A stretch of DNA of 18,953 nt from Paramecium sonneborni (taxonomy: Eukaryota > Ciliophora > Oligohymenophorea > Peniculida > Parameciidae). Positions 1-10,268 of this stretch are shown one piece after another. The notes beneath the pieces were generated by a model. That model did not search any database, was not told where the DNA came from, and saw only the letters and a program-made list of their open reading frames with translations. Every line of letters starts with the position of its first letter. The first letter of the stretch is position 1. Where the stretch lies: NCBI GenBank assembly GCA_905182985.1, contig CAJJDN010000204.1, positions 1-18,953 of the forward strand, read 5' to 3'. The translations under genes were made by a program, and so were the position numbers.

Positions 1-135
1 CTAAAAACAAAAATATAATTAAAAATGAAAATAATAAAAATATTATACAAATATTGATTAACGTTAAAATTAAAATATGATTAACGATAAAAATTAAAAT
101 AACCCCATAACAATCTTCAATTCTACCAATCCCCT

Positions 136-160
136 ACGCCAACGCCAACGCCAACGCCAA
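136..160. repeat. CGCCAA tandem repeat, about four copies
   Basis: A hexamer ACGCCA/CGCCAA is repeated about four times without interruption and runs straight into CCCCAACCCCAA at 162-174. It looks like a telomere unit (CCCCAA) in which one C has become G and been amplified. It is GC-rich against a very AT-rich background. Confidence 0.8.
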
Positions 161-310
161 TCCCCAACCCCAATCCTCATTTTGGCAAAATTTTCCACGG
201 CCCCAACCATAGTATATATCAAGGGGTAGTGAGGGGGTAATATACACCAAACCCAAACCCAAACCCTTTATGTAGACTTTACCAAACCCATAAAGTAAAA
301 CTCAAACCCT
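161..310. repeat. Interstitial telomere-like repeats (C4A2 and C3A3)
   Basis: CCCCAACCCCAA lies at 162-174, CCCCAACC near 202-208, three CCCAAA units at about 247-266, single CCAAACCC units at 282-289 and 303-309, and the G-rich complement AAGGGG...GAGGGGG at about 220-237. Paramecium telomeres are known to mix GGGGTT and GGGTTT, and both types occur here. The copies are broken by unique sequence and lie next to a gene, so this is a degenerate or internal tract, not a functional chromosome end. It could mark a healed chromosome end or alternative telomere-addition region, but that is inference. Confidence 0.7.
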
Positions 311-394
311 AATTTTTTTAACTTAAAATCGTTAATTCACAATATTGTTTAAGGCCTAATAATTTTTAAAATTAAAAACTACTTAATTAAGTAA

Positions 395-3300
395 ATGATA
401 TTTTATTCACAATTAAAACTTTGTTGTTTTTTTATTTACCTTTATGCCTAAGGGTAATGGTCGAATCAATTGGCACTTTTAACCTAAAACTAAAAATTTT
501 AACAAATTACAAGCACAATTGCATACTAATCTAATTATGCAGGAGGATTTGTAACAATTACTCAACCTCTATCAACTGCAAACTTTATCGATTGCGCTAG
601 CCCTCTTACTAGCTATATAACACTGAATAAAGATTATACTAATGCTTAACTTTATTATAGTTAATTTATAGAGAGTGGTGGGATTATTTCCTTTGACCTT
701 TATTTTCATGGTACTTGGACAAATGAAATTATCACTTTTATGTTTGGGACGTTTTCATATTCCTTTACGTACACTTCCCCAACTATTTATCTTATGACAA
801 TAGGATTTTGTGATTCTATTGCCTACGAAGTCAAAACTATAAACTTAACAATACCTTCCTCAAGTACTAGTTAAATAACATTTAAATCAGAAATAAATGG
901 AAATGGATAAGCTTCAATAAGAAATATCATGTTTTCTCATCTTAATAACATTTGTTATCCATCTTGTTTAGAATGCACAGGACCTGAATAAAATTAATGT
1001 ACATCATGCTATTATGGCTCACCAACCAATAATATTTGCCCTTAATGTCCTTTAAACTTATTTTATAGAAAAAATCAAGGTTGCCATTAAAATTGTCTAT
1101 TTTCATAACAAAATTATGTAAATGGATTCTGTCAAAGCTATACTTGTAAATATTGATATAAATTTAGAAATCAATTATTTTAATTAATATTTCTATTTGC
1201 TAACTTCGTCAACAACCATATTATAATACTCTTTGATTTTTGACCCACAACATATTGAAACTCGTCCCTCTGTCTTAGAGAATTTTGTATTCGGAATATT
1301 TAAATTGAATTCAGGGTTTTATAAATTTATTAGTTTTTCATCTATAATGAATAAACATTATTTAATAGGTTTGAAAATAGAACTGTGGATTTTTAATTTG
1401 ATACCACAAGGAAGTGGTATCGAATTAAAAATTAATAACACTTATTTTGGTTCAATATTCTCAACAAATATAGGAATTTAAACTCATAAAATCAAGATTG
1501 AAAATATGTATCAACTCTCTTCTTCTTAATGTCTTACATACACAAGTTGTCAGATTTATGAATTATATGGATTTTTTGATATACCTCCATATTAATTTCT
1601 ATTAAAAGTATAAGGAAATTTTACGTAATATTCATTATCTATAACAAAATTAGAGATGCATAAGCAGGTTGGGGATTTCGCTCAATTACGGTTACATCAG
1701 GATATTGTTCCCAATAATGTTTGACTTGTGAAGTACCATTCGTCTGCATAACTTGCATTAGTGGATATTATAATTATAAATAAGGTACTTGCATAGCTAG
1801 TTGTTCTGAACCTTATTAGAATCTTGTCAATTCATATTGTTAAGATTATGATGATGAAACACCATGTAAGAATATACTTATATTTAGATTCAAAATATTT
1901 AATTTAAGAATATATAAATTTAGCACATGATCCCTTATAATACTAAAATTATTTATTGTAATCTCAAAACGGAGTTAATTTCTTGAAAGGTTTAAATATT
2001 TACTATTCTTTTTGGTCCTCGAAAAGGATATTTGGAGGTCAATATGTTTGGGCATAAGCTAAATTTTAAAGAACATTCAACAATCTAAAACCTCATCATG
2101 GTGTCACAATTGGATTTTATATTTTATATGGTCCTAATTTCCCTATGAATGGTCAATTTATATACAGAATTGATTCTAGAACTCAAGTTGAAAAATCTTT
2201 AAGCGATGGATATGATAATAATTACGATAATACAAAATACTAGAGAATTTATGAAAAAATAGGCCATACGAGTAATTAAATGATGCTTGTGTGGGAATGT
2301 TTTGGGCCAAATAATGAACCTTTTTAAGCATATTGTGGTGTTTATAACTTTTATATTGCTGTTCATTATTGTCAACCTTATTGTTTATCGTGTATCAATT
2401 AAAAAACATGTACATTATGGGAGAGCACTTATAATTCAAATTTAATAAAGTTTTCTTAAGATGAATGTTTGTCTAATTAATATTATAATACACCTACACT
2501 TAGTTGTTTAGATTGTCCTTCTTCATGTTTGAGTTGCACTTCAATATTCCATTGTTTATCTTGTTAAGATACTTATACTTAAACAAAAGAAGGGTGTGTT
2601 TGTAAAATAAATGAATATGAATAATAAAACAAATGTTATAATTGCCCAATAGAATGTAATTAATGCCTAAGTTCAACTTAGTGTATTGAATGTTTAACAA
2701 TAAATAATAGAAAACTTTTAGATTAATAATGTGTCTGCATTGATGGTTATTATCCAACCAATAATAACCCAATCTGTCTAATTTGTAATAAATTTTGTGA
2801 GAGTTGTTTTGGTCCTACAAATAATGAGTGTATATCATGCAAAAATATAAATATGATATAAAAAGTGGAATCAACTTGCTCATGTCCATAAGGTAAATGT
2901 TATGAAGAAGAAACAAATTCCTGTAATACATGTCATTTTTCCTGTTTGACATGTTTTAGAACAACTATTAATGGTTGTCTTACTTGCAATTAATCAGAAA
3001 ATAGAGTTTTAAAAGGTTTAGAATGTGTTTGTCGATCTGGATATTAAGAAATAAACAATGTTTGCTTAGGTATTAATTTAAATATTATATAGCCTGTCCT
3101 ATATTTTTAGATAGTTCTTTGACTCAATGTTATAAAAATTGTGATTATAATTTATAAATTTGGCATACTTAAATGTGCAATTAATGTAGCTAGGGATTTA
3201 TTATGGAATTTGATGAATGTCGTCCTTTTTGTGGTGATTTAAAAGTAGAAGGATATGAACAATGTGAAGATGGTAACAATATTTTTGATGATAAATGTTT

Positions 3301-6300
3301 CAATTGTTAATTTCAATGTCCAAAAAACTGTTTGACTTGTGATTCGTCTACAATTCTACCTTGTCCTGATATCTGTGGAGATGGTTTAATTACAGGTAAT
3401 GAAGAATGCGAAGATGGAAATAACGCTGAATATGACGGATGTTATAATTGTCTATATTAATGTTAACCTTAATGTACAATATGTATTAAAGGATTATGCT
3501 ATGAATGTGCAACAAGTGGATGGTCTCTAGATTATACATAAACTCCTTAGGTTTGTAAAGAAATATGTGGAGATGGTATAATATTAGGTACTGAATAATG
3601 TGAAGATGGGAATTCAATTGATACAGACGGATGCAAAGATTGTCGATATTTTTGCAGACAAGGTTGTTTATCTTGTGATTATACTACAAATACTTGTTTA
3701 AGTTGTGGAACAGGATTTAAACCAGTTAAATTTTATTGTAAAAATATATGTGGAGATGGGATAGTTGTGACTGATCCAACTGGAATTCATTCGGAATAAT
3801 GTGATGATAATAATACTGATTCTCTTGATGGATGTGATAGTTTCTGTTAATATTAATGTCCATTACCAACTATTTGTGAAAGTTGTGTTGATTAAAGATG
3901 TTAGGGTTGTTCAGAAGGATATAAACTTTCAGTAGATTAAATGTGTCTTCCTGTTTGTGGAGATTCAATCAAAGTATAACTAGAGTTATGTGAAGATGGA
4001 TTAATTTTACCTTACTAAGGTTGTTAAAATTGTTAAAACAAATGTTAACCTTCATGTAAATCTTGTAGTACAATAGGTAGAGGCTGTTTAACGTGTTAAA
4101 AAGGCTATAAAATAATAGATAAAGTATGTATTCCTATCTGCGGTGATTATATAGCAACTGAAGATGAAGAATGTGATGATGGTAATCTCGTTTATGATGA
4201 TGGATGTCATTTATGTAAATTTAATTGTTAAGCTTCCTGTGGGCTCTGTTTAAAAGGAATATGTTTAGATTGTATAGATGGGTATTAATTAATACAATCA
4301 AAATGTTATTCCATTTGTGGAGATGGGATTCAAACATTTTATGAGTAATGTGATTACTTTGAGGGACTCGAATAATTTGATGGATGCAAAAATTGTATAT
4401 ATTAAAGTAGTGAAAATTGTAAAATATTTCAATTTGGTTTCTGTTAACTATGTAAAGAAGGTTATGAAATATCTCCCAATTTACAATAATAATGTATTAA
4501 ATCATTAGATAAACCTAATAAAACTATTGATCATTGTTTATTTCCGGTTTAAGATACTTGTCTAAAATGCAATCTAAATGCAGATTATGATATATTTAAT
4601 GAAAACTGCAAAAAACATGAAATAACATAAACCTAATGTGAATTGTAGATGAAAATATCTCTTAATCTCTATTGTAATTAATGTTATTCTTTTTGCATTG
4701 AATGTTATAAAGAAGTTTGTGTTAAATGTTAAGAAGGATATTATTTAAATTAAATAAATTAATGTGTTTCTTAATGTGGTGATGGAATTCTTGCTTATGA
4801 TGAATTATGTGAATTTAACGATAAGGATTGCTTTAGTTGTCAAATAATAAAACATCAATAATGTAAATATTTTCATGAAACTTGTTTGCTTTGTGAATAT
4901 GGTTATTATTTAGATATTGTAAACAATTCTTGTTTCTCTATTTGTGGGGATAATTTAGTTGCTTCAAATGAAGAATGTGAAGATGGTAATGAATTTAAAT
5001 ATGATGGATGTTACCATTGTAAATATCAATGTCAATTGGAATGTTTAGATTGTTAACTAGGTAATTGTTCTAAATGTGAGGACACTTTTATTTTGAATTA
5101 ATCAAACCGTTTGTGTGAATAATTGGAATTATGCGATGATTAATAAGGATTATATTATGATAATTATACAAATGATTGTCTTCCTAGATGTGGAGATGGA
5201 ATAGTAAAAGGTAAAGAATAATGTGATGATAATAACAATATTCCTTATGATGGTTGTTTTGACTGTTAATATCAATGCGATAAAAATTGTACAAATTGTT
5301 AGTAAGGAATCTGTTTTGATTGTGAATTAGGATACCAATTAAATGGATAGAAATGTGAATCTAAATGTGGAGACGGTATCAAAAATGGTAATGAGTAATG
5401 TGATGATCAAAATGTTATAAGTAGAGATGGATGTACTTTATGTAAGATTGATTCAAATTATGAATGTTAAGAGGATTAAAATAATCTAAGCTTTTGTTTT
5501 AAATGTTAAGATCATTGTATGGAATGTATTTATATAAATTCAATAAATACTTAATGTTAGAAATGCGATAAAGGATACTTTCTCAAAGATAATACATGTA
5601 ATTAATGTTCAGAAAAATGCGAAGAATGCGAAAATACTCCGAATAATTGTAAATTATGCAAAACTTCAGATTGCTCAATATGTGATAAAATATCTGGTTT
5701 GTATTTAGATTAATAATTAAAATCATGTGTTAATAAATGTGGAGATAATATTATTTAAGGCGGCGAATAATGTGATGATGGTAACAATATAGACATGGAT
5801 GGTTGTAATTCAAAATGTCAAGTTGAAAAAGATTTTATTTGTAAATCAGGTGTTTGTTATTAATCACCCAAAAAAAAAATTGATTTCTCTTATAAGAATT
5901 CAACTACAACAAGCGATATTTATTTATTATTTGAAGAATTAGAATTGGAAGTAGTATGTGATAAATTAATAATAACAATAGAAGAATTTTAATCTAATGA
6001 ATTTAATTATTCAGTTTTTAAGAGATCTGAAATTTAAGAAAAAATTTTTGGATGTGAAATCCGGTTTAATTTTTTCAGATCCATTTTAGAAGCTAATCTC
6101 ATTCATTTACTTGTTCCATTAATAAAAGAATCTAATCGAATTCTTGATGAAGAAATGAGAGAAATTATAATAACTCCAAGGAAATAAGTTTTTTATAATT
6201 AAGAATAATAAGCCTAAGCAAAAAATGTAGTATCTGCTTCATCTACATTTACACTTTTACTTTAACTAATTGGACCTTTAACAATAATTTTAGGAGGATT

Positions 6301-7489
6301 TAATTTTTTCTGGACTATTTTAGATATTTTGACATGGATCAATAATTTCTATTTCCTAAACGTAGACTATCCTTTAAATGTTAAAATGTTTTTTAATTAA
6401 TTAGAATGGGGTGATATAATGAATATACCAGATGTAATATCATTAAATTAACCAGATGACGCATATTATTTTGAAGCTCCCCCTAAATTTACAGAGAAAG
6501 ATGTTAATCCTCTATTTTTCAATAATATTCAAATATTTATTATAATGATTTTTCTAGTATTTTTGATGTACTTTTTATCTAGAATCTATGTAAATTTTAT
6601 TGAGACAAAATATTACTTTAGAACTAAAAGGACTCATCAAATAGAAATTTTCTCACTTAATTAAAATTAGTAATAAAACCATACCAATTTAAAAATTAAT
6701 TAATAAAAAAAAGTTAGTAAAAAAATCTCTCAACCTATTCGAAATCCTCCTTAAATATTAAGTTTAATTTATAAAGAGGCTCTGTAGTTTAATTTGAATT
6801 TTAGAGCAAAATTAATTTAAGTAATAGGTTTAGTTTTTTTAGATATTTGTTTAGCATGTGTACTTTAACTAAAATATTCATAGAATTAAAATTTTTCAAT
6901 TATTATCATTAACATCATATCAGCTTATATAGGAATACTATTCATTGTCTTAATTTTTAAATTGTATAAATTTGTTTGTTCCCAGCATCCAATTCTGTAT
7001 TAAAATAAAAAATTCTCCTAAAATTATTCTTCATTATATGAAGGAATCAACACTAATAAACATTTAGCTAAAAATTATTGTATTGTTAACTTAATCCGTA
7101 AAACAATGTTTATCTTCTTTACAGTTTATTTTTATGAATTACCATTACTATAAACCTCCTTTTGTTGTTTATCATGCTTTTCAAATTTGGCTTTAATTCT
7201 TTATGAAAATCCCTTTGAGAATAAAAAGATTTTAATATAAATTGCTATTCCTGACTTTTGTATATTCATTATTATTTTCTTAACTGTTATATTAGCTATT
7301 CATGATGTTGGTGAAATATTAAATTTTCAAGAAAAGTATATGATTGGTTGGATTATTTTATTTTTTATAGGGTTTTCTATATTTATACAATTAGTTTTTT
7401 TGTTAAAGTAATTTTATTAGGATATGAAAGAAAGATATTTATCAATAAAAGAATTTATTAAAAAAAGGAAAGAACAGATTTAAGGTTGA
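395..7489 (+). CDS. Giant Cys-rich repeat surface protein with C-terminal multi-span membrane domain (complete, 5 exons)
   Basis: Read with TAA/TAG as Gln, the frame runs from ATG 395 to TGA 7487-7489 through four micro-introns and gives 2332 residues. The start is chosen because it is the in-frame ATG that gives a signal peptide (MIFYSQLKLCCFFIYLYAQG). Residues about 20-185 are beta-rich, about 187-237 Cys-rich, and about 240-415 a second beta-rich domain ending AGWGFRS. A Cys block follows at about 418-455 and a third beta domain at about 470-620. Furin/IGFBP-like Cys pairs then lead into twelve repeats of type CGDGI..GNEQCDDGN...DGC..C between 3225 and 5825. The final 535 residues carry about seven hydrophobic segments (near residues 1917-1944, 2011-2034, 2109-2127, 2137-2160, 2207-2232, 2251-2274, 2285-2307) and a lysine-rich tail. 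The C-terminus recalls TRP-like or receptor-type membrane domains, but this is not proven. A large cell-surface receptor or adhesion protein is the likely role; ligand unknown. Confidence 0.85.
1146..1167 (+). other. Intron 1 of the first giant gene (22 nt)
   Basis: It begins GTAAAT and ends TTTAG, typical of Paramecium micro-introns. It contains an in-frame TGA (1155-1157 region), and removing it restores the long frame, joining ...SYT to QINYF. Retention would stop translation at once, so splicing failure would be detectable by nonsense-mediated decay. Confidence 0.85.
1625..1653 (+). other. Intron 2 of the first giant gene (29 nt)
   Basis: It begins GTAATA and ends ATTAG. Removing 29 nt shifts the reading into the frame giving GNFT-DAQAGWGFRSITVTSGYC, which carries Cys pairs and a Trp-Gly-Phe-Arg motif common in ciliate surface proteins. 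The unspliced frame meets TGA shortly afterwards. Confidence 0.85.
1866..1887 (+). other. Intron 3 of the first giant gene (22 nt)
   Basis: It begins GTAAGA and ends TTTAG, and its length is not a multiple of three. Splicing joins DDETP to YSKYLIQ and keeps the frame open for the next 1.1 kb. Confidence 0.82.
3070..3092 (+). other. Intron 4 of the first giant gene (23 nt)
   Basis: It begins GTATTA and ends TATAG. Without removal the frame reaches TGA at about 3119. With removal it reads CLACPIFLDSS and stays open to 7489. The intron sits between the furin-like block and the first CGD repeat. Confidence 0.85.
3225..5825 (+). repeat. Twelve Cys-rich CGDG-EQCDDGN-DGC repeats within the first giant gene
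   Basis: The repeat core CGD recurs near 3229, 3373, 3565, 3748, 3955, 4139, 4315, 4774, 4943, 5189, 5365 and 5738. Most copies continue with (E)(E/Q)C(E/D)DGN, an Asp-Gly-Cys and a CxxC or QYQC tail. This matches the DUF4215 / Myxococcus Cys-rich repeat known from ciliates and other eukaryotes. Spacing is about 150-250 nt, with a longer gap of about 460 nt between copies 7 and 8. Copies 5, 7 and 8 are divergent in the CDDGN part; copy 4 carries an insertion (VTDPTGIHSE). DNA identity between copies is low, so the array is old. Confidence 0.8.
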
Positions 7490-7806
7490 TAATTGAGACA
7501 TAAATCAAATAATAATGACTTATAAATATAATTTAGATATATCTATATTTCAATAATGATTAGCATATAAATTTTTAGATGATAAAAATATATTTAAATA
7601 TTGTTTATTATTTAATAAAAAATGGAAGCATTGAATAATTAATAAAATAGCTTTGTTCCTATTTAATGAAAGAGATTAATTTTTTTTTTAACATTAATTA
7701 TTTCAATATCAAAACATTTAACTTAAATGAATAATCAAATAAATCAAATGTTTTATTTTTTTTCAAATTATAAATCTATTTTTGTATTTCAAATAATCTA
7801 TTTCTG
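7490..7806. other. Spacer downstream of the first giant gene
   Basis: This is very AT-rich sequence with a poly-T run near 7680-7690. A short open stretch of 15 codons starts at ATG 7622 (MEALNNQQNSFVPIQ) but has no support as a gene. The 3' ends of the plus-strand giant gene and of the candidate minus-strand gene converge here. Confidence 0.5.
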
Positions 7807-8614
7807 TCATTATTCATATAATAAAATCCTAATTTAAAATAATATCATTATTTGAGAGATTGATAAAGTAGTATTGCCTCTTTTTATTAAATTTATTTTT
7901 TATTATTTTCGATTTTAAAATGGATGCTTAATCAATCTAAGATTTTGGAAATACTTCTTATTATCTTAAATTCTAAAATTGAATTTAGTTATACTTGAAA
8001 TATAATCTAATAAATATTTAGTTGATATATTGTTTTTATTTAGTTTTATTTTTGTTTTAAATTCATCAATAAACTACTTCATAAGCTGAATAAACTCTCC
8101 TTCAATCCATTTTAAATATAGGATATATCGTTTAAAAGAAAAAATAATTGATTTTCTGATTTGAGTTTTATCAATTTATGAACTATTCAAAAATTTGCTT
8201 AATAGTGTTAAAATTATTCATTAAAATTTATGTCAGAAATTCTTAAACTTTTTTATTGAGGAAGAATTTTTTTTAATGAAATTAACATTTTCTTTTATCA
8301 TTTCTTGAAATTTTTATATTAATTTAATTTTATGTAAGAATTTTAATCTTATTTTATTATATTTGCAAAATATCAGCTTGATGAGTTATTATATGAATTG
8401 TGAAAAATTAGCTCTTTCTTTATTCAAAACAACGTGCAAAAAATATAAAATTCAATATTTTAATTTTGCTCATAAATTATACAATAATTATTAAAAATCT
8501 TTTACATATTAATTATTGATAAATTATTTTTGGTTACTCTATTATTATCCAATTAATTGATAATTTTAATTAGTTATTGTCATTTTTTCTTTGATATTAA
8601 AACTATACAGTCAT
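7807..8614 (-). CDS. Candidate hypothetical protein, minus strand, two exons
   Basis: On the minus strand an ATG at 8614-8612 opens a frame with no TGA for about 144 codons. A possible 28-nt GT...CAG intron (8183-8156) leads to a second open exon ending at TGA 7809-7807, about 259 residues in total. The second exon looks more protein-like (KWIEGEFIQLMKQFIDEF, NFRIQDNKKYFQNLRLIK) than the first, which is poor in acidic residues. By eye about eighteen minus-strand TGAs occur across the region, none in the spliced frame. Against it, the intron starts GTT instead of the usual GTA and ends CAG, and no family is recognised. It may be a real gene, a decayed gene, or chance in AT-rich DNA. Confidence 0.35.
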
Positions 8615-9373
8615 TATGCAAAACTGATATATAATAATAATTTTTGAATATTGTTTTCAAATAAAAGCATAAACTAGGAGTAAAATCAAAAATTAAAAGA
8701 TAAGATTATCAATAGATAAAACATACTCTAAGAAAACTTTACCAATATTTAGGTAGAGCGAATGAAACTTATTACTAACTGATTTAACTCTCTTAGGATG
8801 AAATTCAAATAAAAGTCAAGAAAAAGATTACTTTCGGTTTAATTTGAAAAAAAAATGATTAGGTAAAATTAACCAAAATAAATATTTACATTTGGATTCT
8901 TTTAAACGTAATTATTACAGCAAATTAATGATAGTTCCATTTTAATTTATAATTTATATCTAAAACTGGAAATTTACATTTTTGTGTAGAAAAAACTATT
9001 GTAAAGGATTGCTAATCATATTTTAAATTGATTTTCTAATTAAGGGTAAATCTAAAAAATGGAAAATTTATAATTAATAAAATGTAAATTATGCAAAACA
9101 AAATATAATTCAAATTTGTAAATTATTTTTAACATCAAAAATATTCTTTTAAATTCAACTGGAAGACATCTTCCTTGTTTTCAAAGTTTCAATTTCTTAT
9201 TATTTAAAAAAAAAATTTTTAAAAACTTTATTTTGTTTTTAAATGTTATATGAACTCAAACAAAATATAGGCTGCTAGAATTAATGCCCTATTTTCTTTT
9301 GATATATTTTAGAGGAATATAATCCTTGAAAACAGTTTTAACATTTTTTCATAACAGCAAATTATGCAAAACT
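8606..9373 (+). repeat. Dispersed short repeat ACAGCAAATTATGCAAAACT
   Basis: The 11-mer TTATGCAAAAC occurs exactly at 8614-8624, 9089-9099 and 9362-9372; ten bases of it occur inverted at 9604-9613. The 11-mer ACAGCAAATTA occurs at 8917-8927 and 9354-9364, and a near match (ACAGTCATTA) precedes the copy at 8614. The words contain G/C bases that are rare in this spacer, so repetition by chance is not the easiest explanation. Function unknown. Confidence 0.45.
8791..9120 (+). pseudogene. Broken copy of part of the second giant gene (beta-helix-like region)
   Basis: Two blocks align by eye with the second giant gene. The first, 8791-8904, matches about 14862-14980; it shares ttactttcggtttaattt-like sequence and ends in the exact ggattctttt. 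The second, 9054-9117, matches about 14997-15060 (aattaataaaatgtaaatt shared exactly). The conceptual peptide shows the same residues (DYFRFNLK, then NDQVKL for NDQVEL) but needs a frame change in a run of A and meets TGA. Between the blocks lie about 150 nt against about 16 nt in the intact gene. It is a decayed paralogue fragment, not an active exon. Confidence 0.7.
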
Positions 9374-9419
9374 ATTAAATTAATTTAACAATTAATAAAA
9401 CATTATTCTCCAATCAGAA
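9121..9419. other. AT-rich spacer without recognised gene
   Basis: Contains A/T homopolymer runs near 9206-9240 and one copy of the dispersed short repeat at 9354-9373. No convincing frame was found on either strand, and the similarity to the second giant gene fades after about 9120. Confidence 0.5.
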
Positions 9420-9830
9420 ATAAATTGAGGATTTGGTAAAGTCTATCCTTTTGCAACTTTATGAAAGCATTATTGCAACAAATTAAGTTCTAAGTCAATT
9501 CTATTTAGAGAAAATAAGTTAGCCTTATTATCATAGGAAAAAGCTTAAAATGCAAGCTAGTGAGTTATCCAAATATAAATAGGAAACATATTTGTAGAAT
9601 ATTTTTTGCATAATATAAAAATAAATAAGATAAGTTATTCAAGTTTCCCCTTAAAAAAAACTAAAGAAGAATAATAGCTATTTTATTTTTGGCAGCTGCA
9701 AGGATATCCTCTAATCTATCCTTACATATAAGAGAATGTCTTATTAGAATGCTGCAAATAATATGCTTTAAAAACTTTGATGGGGTACCAAAATACGCAA
9801 CAAGCAAATCTCATATAAAAAAATATACAA
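9420..9830 (+). pseudogene. Possible decayed protein-kinase gene
   Basis: In one frame GFGKVY is encoded at 9429-9446, resembling the end of the glycine-rich ATP loop. It is followed by LFRENKLALLSQ, then NIFVEYF (near 9586-9606, recalling the hinge EYC motif) and TKEEQQLFYFWQL. TLMG at 9774-9785 followed, in the next frame, by GVPKYAT at 9782-9802 resembles the activation-segment GTPxYMAP motif. Motif order is right for a Ser/Thr kinase. The distance from loop to GTP motif is only about 340 nt (usually about 480-500), TGA codons and frame changes interrupt it, and no HRD or DFG motif is visible. This is a suggestive reading only. Confidence 0.28.
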
Positions 9831-9831
9831 T

Positions 9832-10268
9832 TTTTTCGTTTGTTAAATTTTTGTTAATTTCTTATTTAATGACTTGTCAAAACTTTGAATTGTAAATGGT
9901 TTTTCAGAATTTTAAATTTTTTTTGTTTCTTCATTAATTATTTTTATTTTATTATTTAATTTAGTTGTTTTTAGTATGCCAATTTAATATATTAATAAAA
10001 GTTTTTTATTTTTGTTCTTTAAGTTTTTTGTTTATTTTCTTTGATATTATAATTTCTTATTTTTCATTTCCTTTAATTGTATTTCGTTCATTTATTCATT
10101 CATTTTATATTAATTTCTTTAAAAAAATATTTTTCTAAAAAAAATAATTTCTACCTTTTACATACCTTAAAATATAATTATATCATCAACCAACTTACAT
10201 TCCTTAAAATTTCCTTCAAAACTTCGCCTTTTTGACTATTACACTTTCCTACCTAAGTTAATTTTATA
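9832..10268. other. T-rich tract before the candidate Gln/Asn-rich gene
   Basis: From about 9830 to 10130 the plus strand is strongly T-rich with many TTT runs, then turns A/C-rich after about 10150. One frame happens to be free of TGA but encodes almost only Phe, Leu, Ile and Tyr, as expected from T-rich DNA, so no gene is called. Confidence 0.5.

Larger units (their letters stand above)
1..394. other. Left flank and upstream region of the first giant gene
   Basis: Positions 1-110 are A-rich with short repeated words such as attaacg and taaaattaaaat; no coding frame is supported there. Positions 131-310 hold tandem and telomere-like repeats, listed separately. Positions 311-394 are plain AT-rich sequence directly before the ATG at 395 and must contain the promoter and 5' leader of that gene. 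No recognisable promoter element can be named. Confidence 0.6.

Noticed and set aside
444..610. ATG 444 as start of the first giant gene
   Set aside because: Its frame meets TGA within about 60 codons and gives no signal peptide; ATG 395 is in the long frame and does.
1233..1481. Short standard-code ORF of 82 codons
   Set aside because: It is only the TAA-free piece of exon 2 of the first giant gene in the same frame; the real protein continues on both sides through TAA read as Gln.
2500..2772. Minus-strand ORF of 90 codons
   Set aside because: It lies opposite the Cys-rich coding frame of the first giant gene, and its composition is the antisense of that frame.
4317..4508. Plus-strand ORF of 63 codons
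   Set aside because: Out of frame with the CGD-repeat coding sequence, which is continuous across it.
8606..8923. Internal eliminated sequence bounded by TACAGTCA (8606) and TACAGCAA (8916)
   Set aside because: Both words match the end consensus but point the same way; no inverted partner (YNRCTRTA) with a TA border was found, and such words are common by chance in AT-rich DNA.
9689..9895. Standard-code ORF of 68 codons starting MAAARISSNL
   Set aside because: Not accepted as a small gene: no homologue recognised, the end at TAA would not be a stop in this code, and part of it (GVPKYAT) fits better as a piece of the decayed kinase-like segment.
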